From Mucilaginibacter rivuli (lineage in GTDB: Bacteria; Bacteroidota; Bacteroidia; Sphingobacteriales; Sphingobacteriaceae): a DNA stretch of 64,000 nucleotides. The notes beneath the pieces were generated by a model. The model was given only the letters and a program-made list of their open reading frames with translations, was not told the DNA's origin and searched no databases. Positions 10,295 through 20,094 of the stretch are shown one piece after another. Location of the stretch: NCBI RefSeq assembly GCF_019391655.1, contig NZ_JAHXPQ010000004.1, forward strand, positions 186,001-250,000, written 5' to 3'. The position numbers were made by a program, and so were the translations under genes. Position 1 is the first letter of the stretch. Every line of letters starts with the position of its first letter.

Positions 10295-11872
10295 TTAATT
10301 GTACCTGCCCTTACGCTGCGGGTCTTCGAGAAACATGGTAAGGAATATCTTCTGCTCGGTGCGCACTGAAAATATACCCGGGAAGTTTTTCAGGTAACGG
10401 TCATCGTAATAAACAAAGTGCTCAAAACCTATGCTTAGGTTTTTGTAAAACGCTACGCTGATGCGCGGCCTTAAAATGCCAACATAGTTATTACCTGCCG
10501 GCCCAACAATGGTATGCATAATGTAGTAGTAATATGCCAGCGAACCACTGATGTGTTTACCAATGTTAAGGGTACTTTCAAATTTAGCTTCTATGCCGTC
10601 ATTATAAGTATAATCCCGTATCTGCGATGTATCAGGCCCAAAACGGGTGCTGTTGCCCGCCAGTGGAACTAAAGCGACGTGCACATTGGTGTATAAATTG
10701 ATGGATTTGCTAATGGGATATTTACTGATGACACCACCGCCAAAACCAACCGCGCCCAGCTCAAAGGTTTTATTATCCCAGTAATCATAATATTGGAAAG
10801 CCCCGTATAAGAATGAGAGTTTGCCAAAGTGTGCATTACCACCGAGCAAAACCCCGTAGCCTGTTATGTTATCTAATAATTTTCGGCCCGAGCCAAAACT
10901 AAATTCGGTACGGAACCTGAAAAAATCAAATGGTTTACGCCTGCGTTCCTCAAAGGGGTTACCATAATCAAGCTGGAGGTTCACAATGGCATCAGTTGGT
11001 CCGTAACCAAAAAAGGTTTTATCGTCGCTGTTTATTTTATGTATACCGCCGGTAAGCGTAATGTTCAAGGGCTCTTTTTGATACACCTCTTTATTGGTAT
11101 GCCTGAAGGTTTTGCCTTGTAACAACCTGTTGAAGCCACGTACCGGATCTATCAGCCCGGCAAATATCTCGCGCACTACACGGTTGCCGCCTGTTGTGCG
11201 GTCGTCGAGGATATTTGAGCTAATGCGGTAAAATACCTCTCCTAAAAAAGCCCCGTTAATAGTTGTGTTTACTAAATCATTATAAGATGGCCGGGTATTC
11301 TCGCCAAAGTACTCCCACATTAAGCTGCCGCCAACGGCAAACGGAACAGCCTGTGCGTAACTATAGCCTTGCGAGCGCGCCTGGTTAAAATACATTGAGC
11401 CTGTGTAGGGGTGCGCTACAAAATTTACCCCAAAGCGGTCATCATCCCACTCCCAGCCTTTATCAAAATTATATTTCCAGGTGCCGGGCCCAATGCGCGA
11501 AAAATCGGCATTCAGTAGAAACCTGTCTATTGACCAGGTAAAGGCGTTAACGCCAAATACACCTAAGGCAGGTTTCCATATAGGGTACCGTTTGTTGTAT
11601 ACTTTATCATCATTCAGCAAATCGCCGTATTTGTTTTGGCGGGTGGTATCAACAAGCGGGCTTTTAGCCGGGGCGCTACCGGCTGCCGAATCGGAAAGGA
11701 GCACTTTCTTTATCTGCTTTATTTGTTTTATCTGCTCTTTTATCGGTCCCTTGCCGGGGATAATGGTATCAATGGGCGGTGCTTTTTGTGCGAAAACACT
11801 ACTACCGTATAACAGTAAAAAGCATGATAAGTAAAATGTCTGCACATTATATTTGAGGTAGATATTCTTCAT
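10295..11872 (-). CDS. DUF3943 family outer-membrane-associated protein
   Basis: The protein has 525 residues. A signal-like hydrophobic stretch (about 10-29, ending VFAQ) suggests export. A low-complexity KQIKQIKQIKK region and a proline/serine linker follow. The middle part (KRYPIWKPALGVFGVNAFTW, then FGVNFVAHPYTGSMYFNQAR, then MWEYFGENTRPS) matches what I know of DUF3943 proteins. The C-terminal half is beta-rich with many aromatic strands, suggesting a membrane-embedded barrel. The function of DUF3943 is unknown. It converges on prfB with a 20-base gap and no obvious terminator. Its start region is AT-rich and shared with the divergent TMEM175-like gene. Confidence 0.7.
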   Translation of the reverse strand: MKNIYLKYNVQTFYLSCFLLLYGSSVFAQKAPPIDTIIPGKGPIKEQIKQIKQIKKVLLSDSAAGSAPAKSPLVDTTRQNKYGDLLNDDKVYNKRYPIWKPALGVFGVNAFTWSIDRFLLNADFSRIGPGTWKYNFDKGWEWDDDRFGVNFVAHPYTGSMYFNQARSQGYSYAQAVPFAVGGSLMWEYFGENTRPSYNDLVNTTINGAFLGEVFYRISSNILDDRTTGGNRVVREIFAGLIDPVRGFNRLLQGKTFRHTNKEVYQKEPLNITLTGGIHKINSDDKTFFGYGPTDAIVNLQLDYGNPFEERRRKPFDFFRFRTEFSFGSGRKLLDNITGYGVLLGGNAHFGKLSFLYGAFQYYDYWDNKTFELGAVGFGGGVISKYPISKSINLYTNVHVALVPLAGNSTRFGPDTSQIRDYTYNDGIEAKFESTLNIGKHISGSLAYYYYIMHTIVGPAGNNYVGILRPRISVAFYKNLSIGFEHFVYYDDRYLKNFPGIFSVRTEQKIFLTMFLEDPQRKGRYN

Positions 11873-12031
11873 TTTGTTTTCGATCGGTTGCTGTTACAAC
11901 TAACAAAAACTTCAAAGTGTTTCAATTGGGGGTAAATTTGTTTACATTAAGTTAACTTATCCCTATTATTTTCTCATCATTCATCAATATATCATATCTT
12001 TTTGCTTATTTCAGGGCAGATACTAATCCTC

Positions 12032-12628
12032 ATGCACAAAGGCCGTTTAGAAGCATTTAGCGATGGCGTTATCGCTATCATTATTACCATTATGGTGCTG
12101 GAGCTTAAAGTTCCGGGGGAGCACAAGGATGATATACGGGATATAGTACCCTTGCTGCCAGTGTTTATGAGTTACCTGCTCAGCTTTGTTTATGTGGGCA
12201 TTTACTGGAACAATCACCACCACATGATGCAGGCCGTTAAATCGGTTAACGGCGCTATACTTTGGGCTAATATGCACCTGCTGTTCTGGCTCAGCATGAT
12301 ACCTTTTGTTACCAGTTGGATGGGCGAGAACCATTTTAGTAAATGGCCCGTTATCCTTTATGGCTTAGTGCTCATTATGAATGCTATTGCCTATAGTATT
12401 TTGGTTATTATGCTGATAAGGCACCATGGGCACGAATCGTTGTTAGCCAAAGCTATTGGTGCCGACTGGAAAGGCAAATTATCTATTGCTATTTACGCTA
12501 CCGCTATTATGCTGTCTTTCTTGAATCCGTGGCTTGGCGTATTACTGTACGCGGTAGTAGCAGTTATCTGGTTTGTTCCTGATAGCCGCATTGAACGTAC
12601 CATAGTGCACGGCGAGCATCCCGAATAA
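12032..12628 (+). CDS. TMEM175-like (DUF1211) membrane protein, putative K+ channel
   Basis: The 198-residue protein opens MHKGRLEAFSDGVIAIIITI, which carries the FSDG signature of the first helix of the TMEM175/DUF1211 family. Five or six further hydrophobic helices follow, with an HHH cluster (NNHHHMMQ) between helices. Bacterial TMEM175 proteins form tetrameric, K+-permeable channels in the inner membrane. I place the start at ATG 12032 because the family motif begins there; an upstream TTG would add ten residues unlike the family. The role in this organism is unknown. Confidence 0.8.
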   Translation: MHKGRLEAFSDGVIAIIITIMVLELKVPGEHKDDIRDIVPLLPVFMSYLLSFVYVGIYWNNHHHMMQAVKSVNGAILWANMHLLFWLSMIPFVTSWMGENHFSKWPVILYGLVLIMNAIAYSILVIMLIRHHGHESLLAKAIGADWKGKLSIAIYATAIMLSFLNPWLGVLLYAVVAVIWFVPDSRIERTIVHGEHPE

Positions 12629-12745
12629 AGGCCTTTTACGCACAGTTTATTCACGTTTGGGGCCAAATGTGCAAAAGTTTGGTTTACGGCATTTGCATTT
12701 ATGCACTATCTTTACCCATCCACATATTTTTGAGGTTTTTAGAGA

Positions 12746-15562
12746 ATGAGCGACGAACAAGAAAGCACTGAAAATAACGATATACTGCATAATACCATAT
12801 CGCTCGATGGTTTGTACGAAAACTGGTTTTTAGACTATGCTTCGTACGTAATTCTCGACCGCGCCGTACCACACCTCTACGATGGGCTGAAACCTGTTCA
12901 GCGCCGCATACTCCACTCGCTGAAAGAGATGGACGACGGGCGCTTTAACAAAGCCGCCAACGTTATTGGTAACACCATGAAGTACCACCCCCATGGCGAT
13001 GCTTCTATTGGCGATGCCATGGTGCAGATTGGACAAAAAGACCTGATGATAGATTGCCAGGGTAACTGGGGCGACCCGGTAACCGGCGACTCGGCAGCGG
13101 CACCGCGTTATATTGAGGCCCGTTTATCAAAATTCGCGCTCGAGGTTGCCTTTAACCCGGATACGACCATCTGGCAATCAAGTTATGATGGGCGTAACCG
13201 CGAGCCTATTACCTTGCCTGTTAAGTTTCCGCTGTTGCTTGCACAGGGTGCCGAAGGTATAGCTGTAGGTTTGGCTACCAAAATATTGCCGCATAACTTT
13301 GTAGAGTTGGTGGATGCTTCTATTGCATCGCTAAAGGGCGAACGGCCTAATTTGCTGCCCGACTTCCCTACAGGTGGCTTCGCTGACGCGTCGAACTATA
13401 ACGAAGGCCAGCGCGGGGGCAAAATACGTGTGCGTGCCCGCATTATTGAAAAAGATAAGAAAACGCTTACCATTACCGAGATACCCTTCAGCACCACAAC
13501 AGGTAGCCTGATAGATAGCGTGATCTCTGCCAATGACAAGGGCAAGATCAAGATCAAAAAGATAGAGGATAATACTGCTAAGGATGTGGAGATCGTTATC
13601 CACTTAGCGCCCGGTATTTCGCCCGATGTAACTATCGACGCGCTTTACGCCTTTACCGATTGCGAGGTATCCATATCGCCTAATACCTGCGTTATCCATA
13701 ACGATAAGCCGCGCTTTATGAGCGTGAACGATATGCTGACCGAAAGTACACAGCATACCAAGCAATTGCTTAAAAAGGAATTGGAGATCAGGCTTAGCGA
13801 ACTAAAAGAAAAGATATTCTTCAGCTCGTTGCTCAAAATATTCATACAGGAAGGAATGTATAAAAACCCTGCCTATGAAACATCGCAGAATTTTGAGGGC
13901 GTGGTAGAGGTATTGAATACATTGTTCTCGCCTTTCTTCAGCCAGTTTTACCGAACTATTGAGCCGGAAGACTATAAGCGCCTTATTGATAAACCGATGA
14001 GCAGCATCACCCGCTTTGACGTGAAGAAAGCGGATGAGCAGATGAAGACGTTGGAGAACGAGATCAAAGAGGTAAACCATCACCTGAAACACCTGAACGA
14101 CTATACCATCGCCTGGTTCCAAAAACTGAAGGACAAATATGGTAAAGACCGTGGGCGCAAAACAGAGCTGCGTACCTTTGATAAAGTGGAGGCATCGCAG
14201 GTGGCATTGGCCAACGTAAAACTTTACGTTAACCGCGAGGATGGCTTTATAGGCTCGGGCCTGAAGAAAGACGAATTTGTTTGCGATTGCTCGGACCTTG
14301 ACGAGATCATCGCTTTCCGCGAAGACGGCAAGTGTATCATCACCAAAGTGCAGGATAAGGTTTTTGTAGGTAAGGATATCATCCACGTAGGTGTATTTAA
14401 AAAGAACGACGAGCGCACCGTTTACAACATGATATACAAGGATGGCGCCAGCGGTACATCGTATATCAAAAGGTTCTCGGTAGTGGGCGTTACCCGCGAT
14501 AAAGAATACGACCTGACCAAGGGGGGCAAAGGATCAAGAACATTGTACTTTAGCGCCAACCCTAACGGCGAGGCCGAAATTATCAATGTACAGCTTAAGC
14601 CACACTCAAAATTAAAGAAGCTGCAGTTTGATGAGAACTTTGCCGATATAGCTATCAAGGGCCGAGGTTCGATGGGTAATATTATTACTAAATACCCGGT
14701 TAAAAAAATAGTGCTTAAAACCAAAGGGGTATCTACTTTGGCAGGGCGCAAGATATGGTATGACGAGATACTAAAACGCCTGAACGTGGATGCACGCGGC
14801 AAGTACCTGGGCGAGTTTGACGGCGACGACCGTATACTCACCGTAATGAGCTCCGGCATTTACGAACTGACCAGCTTTGACCTGAGCAACCATTTTGATG
14901 ATAAAATGATCAGGATAGAGAAGTATAACCCGGAGCAGGTTTATACCGTTATCCATTACGAAGGGAAGGCCAAAAATTACTTTGTAAAACGCTTTACTTT
15001 TGAGCCTGTAGCCATTGGTAAACCCACCAGCATCATCAGCGATGAAGCCGGCTCTAAACTGGTATTGATATCGGCCGCGGCACAGCCTGTTGCGCAGGTT
15101 GAAGTGCTGAAAGGCAAATCGCTCACACCGGAAACTACGGAGATAAATCTTGCCGATGCCATTGATGTAAAAGGCATGAAAGCGCAGGGCAACCGCTTAT
15201 CGCCGCATGAGGTGAAAAAGATAGCGCTGATAGCCGAGCATGATGACGAGGAAGACGTACCCGACCCGGTTGCAGAGACCACGCTAAGCGAAGTAGTAGA
15301 AGCGGAAATACTGGATGAACAAGCCGAGCAGGAACTGCCAGGAACGGCGGATGAAGAAGAAATAGCTATTGCCGAAGCCGCCGTGGAAGTGGTTGCAGAA
15401 AAACCAAAGACAGACACTAAGCCGATACTACCAAAAGCCCCTGAGCCAGTGGCTGAAAAAGCACCGGAACCCGAAGCTAAACCTGCAAAAAAGATAGACT
15501 TTGAAATTACCAATCCTGATGATGTTGATATAGATGACAAAGGCCAACTGGGCTTGTTTTAG
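12746..15562 (+). CDS. parC: DNA topoisomerase IV subunit A / GyrA-like
   Basis: The protein has 938 residues. It opens with the breakage-reunion domain (GLKPVQRRILHSLKEM, then KYHPHGDASIGDAMVQIGQ) and has the active-site tyrosine Y122 in AAPRYIEARLS, close to Y120 of E. coli ParC. A coiled-coil arm follows, then a C-terminal beta-pinwheel with degenerate blades, and an acidic Glu/Ala/Pro-rich tail of about 90 residues. Type IIA enzymes decatenate daughter chromosomes with ParE, whose gene is not adjacent. I prefer ParC over GyrA because a canonical GyrA box is not evident. A possible promoter TTTGC/TATCTTTA lies about 30-50 bases upstream. Confidence 0.88.
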   Translation: MSDEQESTENNDILHNTISLDGLYENWFLDYASYVILDRAVPHLYDGLKPVQRRILHSLKEMDDGRFNKAANVIGNTMKYHPHGDASIGDAMVQIGQKDLMIDCQGNWGDPVTGDSAAAPRYIEARLSKFALEVAFNPDTTIWQSSYDGRNREPITLPVKFPLLLAQGAEGIAVGLATKILPHNFVELVDASIASLKGERPNLLPDFPTGGFADASNYNEGQRGGKIRVRARIIEKDKKTLTITEIPFSTTTGSLIDSVISANDKGKIKIKKIEDNTAKDVEIVIHLAPGISPDVTIDALYAFTDCEVSISPNTCVIHNDKPRFMSVNDMLTESTQHTKQLLKKELEIRLSELKEKIFFSSLLKIFIQEGMYKNPAYETSQNFEGVVEVLNTLFSPFFSQFYRTIEPEDYKRLIDKPMSSITRFDVKKADEQMKTLENEIKEVNHHLKHLNDYTIAWFQKLKDKYGKDRGRKTELRTFDKVEASQVALANVKLYVNREDGFIGSGLKKDEFVCDCSDLDEIIAFREDGKCIITKVQDKVFVGKDIIHVGVFKKNDERTVYNMIYKDGASGTSYIKRFSVVGVTRDKEYDLTKGGKGSRTLYFSANPNGEAEIINVQLKPHSKLKKLQFDENFADIAIKGRGSMGNIITKYPVKKIVLKTKGVSTLAGRKIWYDEILKRLNVDARGKYLGEFDGDDRILTVMSSGIYELTSFDLSNHFDDKMIRIEKYNPEQVYTVIHYEGKAKNYFVKRFTFEPVAIGKPTSIISDEAGSKLVLISAAAQPVAQVEVLKGKSLTPETTEINLADAIDVKGMKAQGNRLSPHEVKKIALIAEHDDEEDVPDPVAETTLSEVVEAEILDEQAEQELPGTADEEEIAIAEAAVEVVAEKPKTDTKPILPKAPEPVAEKAPEPEAKPAKKIDFEITNPDDVDIDDKGQLGLF

Positions 15563-15599
15563 CAATAGAATTTAGCTACATATAACATTGCCGTGGCAA

Positions 15600-15626
15600 T
15601 TGACCGGGCTTTTATGTGTACCTTTG
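15600..15626 (+). promoter_or_regulatory. Promoter of the RRM gene
   Basis: TTG (15600-15602) and TACCTTTG (15619-15626) are separated by 16 bases. The -7 box ends six bases before the ATG at 15633, again predicting a very short leader. Confidence 0.5.
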
Positions 15627-15632
15627 TACCAT

Positions 15633-15923
15633 ATGAAAATTTTTATTGCAGGGCTACCTTTCCAGGTTGGAGAAGAAGAGCTCACAGCTGTTTTTAATGA
15701 TTTTGGGCACGTAAAATCATTGCGGATAGTCAAAGACCGCGAAACAGGACAAAGCAAAGGCTTTGGCTTTGTTGAAATGACTAATGATGATGAGGCGCGC
15801 GAAGCGATTGAGAACATGGATGGAGCTGATTATTACGGTCGCCGCATATCGGTAGCCGAAGCTGAAGATAAGCCCCGCCCTGCAGGAGGTGGTTTTAAGC
15901 GTAATACTCAAAAGAGTTTTTAA
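15633..15923 (+). CDS. RRM-domain RNA-binding protein
   Basis: This 96-residue protein is one RNA recognition motif plus a short basic tail. RNP2 is IFIAGL (residues 3-8) and RNP1 is KGFGFVEM (42-49), both with the aromatic residues that stack on RNA bases. The tail is KPRPAGGGFKRNTQKSF. Small single-RRM proteins are common in Bacteroidota and cyanobacteria and have been linked to post-transcriptional control and stress or cold responses. The start is ATG 15633, just after the promoter box; an upstream in-frame ATG-less extension was not chosen. The RNA targets are unknown. A strong hairpin terminator follows. Confidence 0.9.
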   Translation: MKIFIAGLPFQVGEEELTAVFNDFGHVKSLRIVKDRETGQSKGFGFVEMTNDDEAREAIENMDGADYYGRRISVAEAEDKPRPAGGGFKRNTQKSF

Positions 15924-15937
15924 GCAATTGAAAATAG

Positions 15938-15973
15938 AAAAGCCCCCGATAATAATTATCGGGGGCTTTTTTG
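15938..15973. terminator. Bidirectional intrinsic terminator between the RRM gene and the GH106 gene
   Basis: AGCCCCCGATAA (15941-15952) pairs with TTATCGGGGGCT (15956-15967) around a short loop. It has an A-rich left flank and a TTTTTT right tail, so it can stop transcription from both converging genes. Confidence 0.9.
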
Positions 15974-15978
15974 TGCTC

Positions 15979-18756
15979 TTACTCTACCGGCGTTAAAGTT
16001 ACCGGCCCCAGCAATCCCGATGGCATTACTTTCCATTTGGCGGCATCAAAGGGCTGGTAGTTAATATTCACAAAGTTGATCTCGTGGTAGTTTCTCCACT
16101 TCATGCCGTTTTGGTCCATGTACCGTACATGGTTGGCCATCAGGTTATCTACTTCAATTTTAATGGTGTTTTTACCCGGCTTTAACAAATGGCCTATACG
16201 GCGGCTGTAAGGTATGCTCCAGAATATACCTGCATCCTGCCCGTTGATATATACATGCGCGCTTTCGCAAACCTTACCCAGGTCGAGTACATAATCAGTT
16301 GCTTTTTTTGCAGGGATATTGAATGTGGTAGTGTACTCACCACTGCCCGAAAATGCCTGCGCTTTTGCATCGGCAGCGTCTGTCCATGATACCAGCTTGC
16401 TCATTTTTCGGTCTAAAGGCAACTCGGGGCCGCCTTTGGTAAAGTGCAATGCCCACTCTTTACCAACAGCTATTGGCGTACCTGTTTTTTCAATATATTT
16501 CCATTTGGCTAATTGAGCTGTTGGCGCGATAGCCGCTTTCAATATTAAAGCCTCTCCCGATCGTAATTGCACGTGTACATTGGTTTTACCATTAGCTGCC
16601 GTTGATGCCGCCATACCATACGTACCGCTTTGCGGGTCCATTATCAGTACCGATTTAGCCAGCACATTTAAAGGGATATTGCTATCAATAGTTTTTGACG
16701 TATGGTTAACAAGGTAATAATATTTGCCACCCGGTATTTCCCTGCGGATAAATTTAAGCCCGGTGGTAGTTAAGGCTTCGCCCTGAAGGTTTTTGTATGC
16801 CAGTGCTTTTTGTACATCATCGCTCAGCAATACCTGGCCGCTGCCGGTGATTGATTTTTTAACGTCGTTACCGGCATCGGTAAAGCTTAATCCATCCAAT
16901 AAAGCTTTAAACTGGTTACGGCGTGCTTCAACATCATTTAAGCCGGGTACATCTTCGGGTAGTTTTTGAAAGATAACCGTAGCACCGTTTTTAGCCAGTT
17001 TAAGTATATCCGCTAACGTAGCAACAGGCATGTATTTACATTGCGGAACCACCAGTACCTTACGGTTTTGGGCTGCAGCTACCGTGCTGATCTCGCCGTT
17101 TACTACACTTGCGTTACTGAGGGCCTTATCCGAAATAAAATCGAACGAGTAGCCTGCCTTTTGCAGCGCCATTGATGTTTTGTAAAATTGTGTGGGGCGC
17201 AGCCATTCGTCGATACCGTGTATGGCCAGTTGCATATCCAACCCTTTGGTATTAGCCCAAACATCATATACCGGCCAGTAAATTATCAGTTCATTGTCTG
17301 ACTTACCTGCCTGCAAAACCGACTGGCAGCGGGTAATGTAATTGTTAAGTCCCGGCAGGTGGCTCCACCAGCTGTTATCGGGTACAAAATTGGTTGATGC
17401 GTAAAACAGCCATCCCGGGAATTTGATATCATCGGGCGAGTAGGTAGTACCGTGAAAATACACGTGGTTAACCCCCGATAAAAACACCTGCTCCAGTTCG
17501 GGCTTGCATTGTGATAGTGAGCCTTTGAAATGTTCGGTTAACCAGGTAAATGTTTCGGATGTGGTATAGGGCTTACCGTTAACATGCCCGGCTGATGAAG
17601 CGAACTTGAGCATCATGGGGTCAGGGTCAACATTACGCACATCGGCGCTATCACGGCGCAGGCCGGGGATATCAAAATGGCTTGAGCCAAAGGTTTCACA
17701 CTCGGGAATATCTACCGCGCCATACAGGTCGAGCAAATTGCCCGGCGAACCGTGTGATTGGTTACGTGTAAGGCTGCCGTATTTATGCGCCCAGTTTGTC
17801 CATGTAGTAGTAAAGTTATCCAGCAACATCTGGCTCATGGTTTCGCGGTAATCGCTCTTTACACGCGATATCGCTCCTGTGCTTTCGTTGCTTTGTAGTT
17901 CTTTCAGGTGCAGGCGCAGGTCATATCCGCGGCGGCGTAAAAACTCATCGAACATAACTGTTGACCAGCTTGCGCCATAAACCTCGTAGCTATCGTTAAA
18001 ATACGAACCTATGCCCGGTGTTTTATTACCGAAAGCTTCATCAAACCTGTTTAAATAGGTAGTTACGGCTTGCTTGGATAAATGGTCCATTACATTGCCT
18101 TCGCCACCCGGGGCGGCGCGTTTAACTTGTTGTAATGTTTTGCCTGCATAAGCCGCGTATAGTTCCCATGTACCGCTTGCAGGTTTCCAGTTGAGTTTGC
18201 CATCGGCACCTACTTTATCTGTAATGTTAAGTACTTCGCCATTATCGCCATAAGCCGTAAGAGCTTGCAGCATTGCACCCGCTTTAGCTTGCTTAGGGTC
18301 GTTCACTAAAAAGCTTTCGTCGTACTTTTCCTGCCCTGCTGATATTTTATAAGATTGGATGATCAGTTTTCCGGCCGCGTTTTCAGATTTAATTTGCGGG
18401 CCGCCAAATGGCCAGCCTGTGCCGGTATTCATATCAACACCCATGTTCAAGGTTTTTGCTTTCTGAATGGTAAAGTCCAAAGCGCTCATCCATTGCGGCG
18501 ACAGGAATTGCAGGTAACGGCTCTCATAACCAATGGCACCGTATATCGGGGTAACCTCAACCCCGCCAAAACCGGCCTGGTTGTACAGGGTTAATAACCT
18601 GTCGGTATTTTTATTATCAACGGCATTGCCCATCCACCACCAGCGTGTCCAGGGGTGCATTTCTTTTGTTGGCTTTGGCCAGATGGTAGTTGTTTGCGCT
18701 TGCAGGGTGTTAAGCGTAAAATAGCCTAAAACTAAAAGTATAGCGGTTTTTTTCAT
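15979..18756 (-). CDS. Secreted GH106-like alpha-L-rhamnosidase
   Basis: The 925-residue protein has a signal peptide at about 1-20 (ending LQAQ). The N-terminal catalytic region contains RWWWMGNAVDNKNTDRLL, GFGGVEVTPIYGAIGYES and MNTGTGWPFGG, the pattern I associate with glycoside hydrolase family 106. Later segments with STNFVPDNSWW and a C-terminal jelly-roll (YINGQDAGIFWSIPYSRRIG) resemble GH2-type sugar-binding domains. GH106 enzymes release terminal L-rhamnose from plant polysaccharides such as rhamnogalacturonan or from glycosides, in the periplasm or outside the cell. No SusC/SusD pair or regulator adjoins it, so it is a stand-alone gene and not part of a full PUL. Substrate is inferred. 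Confidence 0.82.
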   Translation of the reverse strand: MKKTAILLVLGYFTLNTLQAQTTTIWPKPTKEMHPWTRWWWMGNAVDNKNTDRLLTLYNQAGFGGVEVTPIYGAIGYESRYLQFLSPQWMSALDFTIQKAKTLNMGVDMNTGTGWPFGGPQIKSENAAGKLIIQSYKISAGQEKYDESFLVNDPKQAKAGAMLQALTAYGDNGEVLNITDKVGADGKLNWKPASGTWELYAAYAGKTLQQVKRAAPGGEGNVMDHLSKQAVTTYLNRFDEAFGNKTPGIGSYFNDSYEVYGASWSTVMFDEFLRRRGYDLRLHLKELQSNESTGAISRVKSDYRETMSQMLLDNFTTTWTNWAHKYGSLTRNQSHGSPGNLLDLYGAVDIPECETFGSSHFDIPGLRRDSADVRNVDPDPMMLKFASSAGHVNGKPYTTSETFTWLTEHFKGSLSQCKPELEQVFLSGVNHVYFHGTTYSPDDIKFPGWLFYASTNFVPDNSWWSHLPGLNNYITRCQSVLQAGKSDNELIIYWPVYDVWANTKGLDMQLAIHGIDEWLRPTQFYKTSMALQKAGYSFDFISDKALSNASVVNGEISTVAAAQNRKVLVVPQCKYMPVATLADILKLAKNGATVIFQKLPEDVPGLNDVEARRNQFKALLDGLSFTDAGNDVKKSITGSGQVLLSDDVQKALAYKNLQGEALTTTGLKFIRREIPGGKYYYLVNHTSKTIDSNIPLNVLAKSVLIMDPQSGTYGMAASTAANGKTNVHVQLRSGEALILKAAIAPTAQLAKWKYIEKTGTPIAVGKEWALHFTKGGPELPLDRKMSKLVSWTDAADAKAQAFSGSGEYTTTFNIPAKKATDYVLDLGKVCESAHVYINGQDAGIFWSIPYSRRIGHLLKPGKNTIKIEVDNLMANHVRYMDQNGMKWRNYHEINFVNINYQPFDAAKWKVMPSGLLGPVTLTPVE

Positions 18757-18863
18757 TAGTGAAGATTCTATAATTGGTATTACAAATATAGGTTACTGTG
18801 GCTATCAACTGTCATGCAGGATGCTGATTACAATCCCATATCTTTGTATCAACAGTAAAACTT

Positions 18864-19487
18864 ATGCTACAAACACAAGATGCCTATAACGATTGGGCAA
18901 AAACATATGATACCGTTATCAATAAAACCCGCGACCTGGAAGCAGTGGCGCTCAAAAACATTTTAGGCGATGCTACTTATCAATCCATATTAGAGTTAGG
19001 TTGCGGTACAGGCAAAAACACTGCTTACCTTGCCGGGAAATGCGAACAATTGATAGCTGCCGATTTTTCGGAAGAGATGATGGTTGTTGCACAAGAGAAG
19101 ATAAATTCTGTAAAAGTGACCTTTAAACAAGCGGATATTACCCAACCTTGGAGATTTGGCAAAGCCGACCTTATTACCTGCAGCCTGATATTAGAGCATA
19201 TTGAAAACCTCGATCATATTTTCGCGCAAGCTACTAAAACGCTTAATCCCGGCGGGCAATTTTATATCTGCGAACTTCACCCGTATAAACAATTAGAAGG
19301 TAGCCGGGCTAAGTTTGAAAAGGACGGCGAATTGCACCAGTTAGCATATTTTGTTCACCATATATCCGATTTTACCACTGCGGCTCAACAATACGGCTTT
19401 ATTTGTGATGACCTGCAGGAGTGGTTTGATGATGATGACAGGAGCAATACCCCGCGTTTGATCTCTTTTTTATTCGGGAAAGTTTAA
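18864..19487 (+). CDS. Class I SAM-dependent methyltransferase
   Basis: The 207-residue soluble enzyme has motif I ILELGCGTGKNTAYLA (about residues 41-56), the acidic residue after strand 2 (IAADFS) and motif IV-like LITCSLILEHIENL, the Rossmann-fold pattern of small-molecule methyltransferases. The C-terminal YICELHPYKQLEG segment is typical of the Methyltransf_11/25 group. A TATCTTTG box at 18839-18846 lies 17 bases upstream of the ATG. The substrate cannot be told from sequence. It is transcribed divergently from the GH106 gene. Confidence 0.88.
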   Translation: MLQTQDAYNDWAKTYDTVINKTRDLEAVALKNILGDATYQSILELGCGTGKNTAYLAGKCEQLIAADFSEEMMVVAQEKINSVKVTFKQADITQPWRFGKADLITCSLILEHIENLDHIFAQATKTLNPGGQFYICELHPYKQLEGSRAKFEKDGELHQLAYFVHHISDFTTAAQQYGFICDDLQEWFDDDDRSNTPRLISFLFGKV

Positions 19488-19571
19488 CCTAATTGATGTA
19501 GGCGTTACTGCTTAACGTTGATTTTGGCAGGAAGCTAACAAATGCTTATTTTTGAGTAAATCATTTCAATC

Positions 19572-19778
19572 ATGAAAGTAATAGTTGATATAAAAGACAG
19601 CAAAGCATCCTTTGTAATGGAATTATTGGATAGCCTGCCATTTGTAAAAACTCAAACCATTACAGCATCAAAGGCTTTATTGATGAAAGAAATGAAAGAG
19701 GCCGTAGATGAAATTAAACTAATTAAAGCCGGTAAAAAACACGCCCGTAACGCCGATGATTTTTTAAATGAGCTTTAG
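19572..19778 (+). CDS. Type II antitoxin, small DUF2683-like protein
   Basis: This 68-residue protein opens MKVIVDIKDSKASFVMELLD and continues with a charged helical tail (EMKEAVDEIKLIKAGKKHAR, then ADDFLNEL). Small proteins with this N-terminus often sit directly before RelE-type toxins in Bacteroidota, as here. The C-terminal helix is probably the toxin-wrapping segment, and the N-terminal beta segment may mediate dimerisation. I see no DNA-binding motif I can name. The gene overlaps the toxin gene by 11 bases, which fits coupled expression. Confidence 0.75.
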   Translation: MKVIVDIKDSKASFVMELLDSLPFVKTQTITASKALLMKEMKEAVDEIKLIKAGKKHARNADDFLNEL

Positions 19779-20094
19779 TGTTAAAACTACCGACATTTTT
19801 GAAAAGCAAGCTAAACGCCTCATCAAAAAATACATTTCTTTAACCAAAGAATTGAAAGAACTTGTTCAGTCGCTCAAAGAAAATCCAGATCAGGGTAGTT
19901 ATATTGGTAGTGGCTGTTACAAAGTGCGTTTGTCGATTGCATCTAAACAAAAAGGTAAATCAGGTGGTGCACGAGTGATAACTTATGTAATTACTCCGGA
20001 TGAAATAGTTTATCTATTATCCATTTACGATAAGTCTGAAAAAGAAAACTTATCTCAGAAAGAACTTTTGGAATTATTAAAAGATATTTCCTAA
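19768..20094 (+). CDS. RelE/ParE-family type II toxin
   Basis: The 108-residue basic protein has the RelE-fold order: helical N-terminus (FEKQAKRLIKKY, then LTKELKELVQSLK), GSYIGSGCYKVRLSIASKQK with beta strands, and ARVITYVITPDEIVYLLSIYDKSEKENLS, where the strand ending in (L/I)YDKSE is a frequent hallmark of RelE-like toxins. Such toxins cleave mRNA on ribosomes (RelE) or poison gyrase (ParE); which applies here is not shown. It overlaps the antitoxin by 11 bases and its TAA overlaps the ATG of the next gene by one base. The whole unit is probably one operon. Confidence 0.8.
   Translation: MSFSVKTTDIFEKQAKRLIKKYISLTKELKELVQSLKENPDQGSYIGSGCYKVRLSIASKQKGKSGGARVITYVITPDEIVYLLSIYDKSEKENLSQKELLELLKDIS

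Noticed and set aside
14977..15540. Ser-rich minus-strand open frame inside parC
   Set aside because: The Ser-rich composition is the mirror of the acidic Glu/Ala tail; no independent evidence supports a gene.
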